This document shows positions 58,402-59,455 of a stretch of 59,455 nt of DNA, in pieces (position 1 is the first letter of the stretch; each line of letters starts with the position of its first letter). The stretch spans positions 1 through 59,455 of the forward strand of contig CALVST010000007.1 of NCBI GenBank assembly GCA_944359365.1, given 5' to 3'. Below the pieces are notes generated by a model, which was not told the origin of the DNA, ran no database searches, and was given only the letters and a program-made list of their open reading frames with translations. The position numbers and the translations under genes are program-made. This stretch comes from an uncultured Clostridia bacterium. GTDB lineage: Bacteria; Bacillota; Clostridia; Christensenellales; Borkfalkiaceae.

Positions 58402-58968
58402 TCAGCTCTTATTGAATGCGCTCATGACGTGTTCGATGCCCTCTCCCCGCGCAAAGGCGATGGCGGCTTCCGCCGCGGCGGAACAGGCATCGGCAAAGAG
58501 CGGATAATCCTCTTTGCGGATGTTTGCGAGCACATAATTTATGATGGGGATATTGACTTCTTCATCCCTGATGCCGATGCGGATGCGCGGAAAATTTTGC
58601 GAGCCGATCTCGCCGATGATGCTGCGCATACCGTTGTGCGTGCCCGCGCTGCCCGATGCGCGGATGCGGAGTTTTCCCTTGGGAAGGTCAAAATCGTCAT
58701 AAATGACGATCATGTTTTCGGGCGGAAGTTTATACTTTGCGAGCAGTTGTTTGACCGCCCTGCCGCTCGCGTTCATATAGGTGACGGGGCGCGCGAGGAT
58801 GATCTTTTCGCCCCCGACGTGCGCTTCGGCAACGGACGCCTCGCATTCCTTTTTTTTGAATTTTACGCCGAGTTTATCCGCGGCTTCCCCCACGGCGAGA
58901 AAGCCCATGTTGTGGAAAGTCGTTTCGTACTGTTTTTCGGGATTGCCCAGCCCTACGATGAGATACAT
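58402..58968 (-). CDS. pth: Peptidyl-tRNA hydrolase
   Basis: 188 residues. Frees tRNA from stalled peptidyl-tRNA. MYLIVGLGNPEKQYETTFHNMGF has the catalytic His, PVTYMNASGRAV binds the tRNA 3' end, IYDDFDLPKGKLRIRASGSAGTHNGM is the signature with the catalytic Asp, and IRIGI follows. Start is ATG 58966-58968 after AAAGGAATCTTT. Order prs-pth-mfd is conserved across Firmicutes. Confidence 0.97.
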   Translation of the reverse strand: MYLIVGLGNPEKQYETTFHNMGFLAVGEAADKLGVKFKKKECEASVAEAHVGGEKIILARPVTYMNASGRAVKQLLAKYKLPPENMIVIYDDFDLPKGKLRIRASGSAGTHNGMRSIIGEIGSQNFPRIRIGIRDEEVNIPIINYVLANIRKEDYPLFADACSAAAEAAIAFARGEGIEHVMSAFNKS

Positions 58969-59011
58969 AAAGATTCCTTTGTGCGGTTTTAAATCTATTG
59001 AATGCACGAAC

Positions 59012-59035
59012 GCCGCGTTTTTTGCAAAACGCGGC
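59012..59035. repeat. Perfect intergenic hairpin between prs and pth
   Basis: 10-bp arms GCCGCGTTTT (59012-59021) and AAAACGCGGC (59026-59035). Lacks a clear U-run in the minus direction, so it is more likely a spacer hairpin than a terminator. Confidence 0.6.
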
Positions 59036-59046
59036 ACAAAAAGGTC

Positions 59047-59087
59047 TCACGAAAACCTCGGCGAGCTGACGTCTGCGGTTTTCGTGA
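59047..59087 (+). repeat. AGCTGA-loop hairpin repeat, copy 3
   Basis: 41 bases, TCACGAAAACCTCGGCG, loop AGCTGA (59064-59069), CG-TCTGCGGTTTTCGTGA. Same ends and loop as the copies at 50798 and 50874, with different but complementary arms. Confidence 0.8.
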
Positions 59088-59092
59088 ATGAT

Positions 59093-59455
59093 TTAGTCAT
59101 AAATCTTCGACATCGGCTTGTCGAGGTAAACGTTTTCGATCGCCGCGGCAAAGATGTCGGCAACGGAAATGACGGTGATCTTGTCCAGCTGTTTTTCAGG
59201 CGGCAGGTCGATGGTGTTAAGAACGACCAGCTCTTTTATGGGCGCCTTTTCCAACCGCTCCATTGCGGGGCCGCTGAACACCGCGTGCGTACAGCCCGCG
59301 TACACTTCCTTCGCGCCGTGATCCATGAGCGCCTGCGCGCCCTGGCATATGGTGCCCGCCGTGTCTATCATGTCGTCTATCATCAGGCATTTTTTGCCCT
59401 CGATGTCGCCGATGATGTTCATGACTTCCATCACGTTCGCTTTGGGGCGGCGCTT
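59093..59455 (-). CDS. prs: Ribose-phosphate pyrophosphokinase, C-terminal part (cut by window edge)
   Basis: Last 120 residues of PRPP synthase. It opens [20 protein letters not shown]; the PRPP-binding loop is [14 protein letters not shown], followed by [27 protein letters not shown] and [15 protein letters not shown] made here feeds PurF at the other end of the window, though the genes are not linked in one operon. The N-terminal half lies beyond the window. Confidence 0.97.
   Translation of the reverse strand, partial: KRRPKANVMEVMNIIGDIEGKKCLMIDDMIDTAGTICQGAQALMDHGAKEVYAGCTHAVFSGPAMERLEKAPIKELVVLNTIDLPPEKQLDKITVISVADIFAAAIENVYLDKPMSKIYD

Noticed and set aside
1-59455. CRISPR array, rRNA operon, insertion sequence, prophage or attachment site
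   Set aside because: No regularly spaced repeats, rRNA sequence, transposase, integrase or phage structural genes were seen. Gene content is housekeeping and metabolic throughout.

Overview
The window reads as a chromosomal segment of a Gram-positive, low-complexity-genome Clostridia-type bacterium (Bacillota). The signs are consensus sigma-A promoters (TTGACA-17-TATAAT) in front of most operons, strong AGGAGG ribosome sites, U-tailed intrinsic terminators, a sporulation membrane protein (YlbJ), a CIRCE heat-shock operator, LuxS, an archaeal-type AspRS and a tRNA-Gly with encoded CCA. Coding DNA is GC-rich at third positions. A gut member of the Christensenellales/Borkfalkiaceae type would fit, but that is inference only. 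No rRNA, CRISPR array, insertion sequence or prophage is seen. Most genes lie on the minus strand, so the operons read from high to low coordinates.

Region by region (minus strand unless noted). 1-1445: purE-purC-purF. 1505-1807 (+): DUF1294. 1995-3444: HAD phosphatase and mscL. 3561-6411: a TM1266-type hydrogenase-associated regulator followed by lipoprotein, permease and ATPase of an SsuABC/ThiXYZ-like importer, preceded by a structured leader. 6936-10044: aconitase-family hydratase and Zn-dependent macrodomain. 10120-12245: patatin and rarA. 12277-13290 (+): ylbJ. 13318-18408: a seven-gene housekeeping operon (alr, fthC, membrane protein, rsmD, coaD, DAHP synthase, pheA). 18518-20106: leaderless XRE regulator and divergent SGNH hydrolase. 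20220-24464: MarR regulator with a heterodimeric ABC exporter. 24693-25412 (+): YoaK.

25474-29998: LacI regulator plus an amino-sugar operon (NahK-like HexNAc 1-kinase, CBM9-like protein, PIG-L deacetylase, NagB). 30229-31080: DUF3737. 31292-31723: Hsp20 under two overlapping CIRCE sites. 31918-33069: FucO-like dehydrogenase. 33185-35646: response regulator followed by a decayed ABC-ATPase/histidine-kinase fusion. 35815-40195: SDR, glpK, acetyltransferase, thyA, folA. 40296-41905: zinc-ribbon membrane protein with a 55-residue coupled partner. 42135-42719: bioY. 42990-44321: nondiscriminating-type AspRS. 44410-46667: exonuclease and RsmF. 46838-46954 (+): an unassigned structured RNA with its own terminator, in front of an unknown gene that has no stop codon before its terminator. 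47673-48920: a large ferritin-like protein. 49033-52148 (+): mtnN-luxS-ung-apgM. 52342-52416: tRNA-Gly. 52556-59455: prs-pth-mfd-PrsA-like lipoprotein, a classical Firmicutes order.

The most interesting signals outside the ordinary genes are the 46838-46954 RNA, a family of hairpin repeats with an invariant AGCTGA loop and covarying stems (50798-50915 and 59047-59087), direct repeats flanking folA that recur over the bioY start codon, the tandem CIRCE, the compact leader of the TM1266 operon, and the ABC-kinase fusion whose joint lies in a perfect palindrome.
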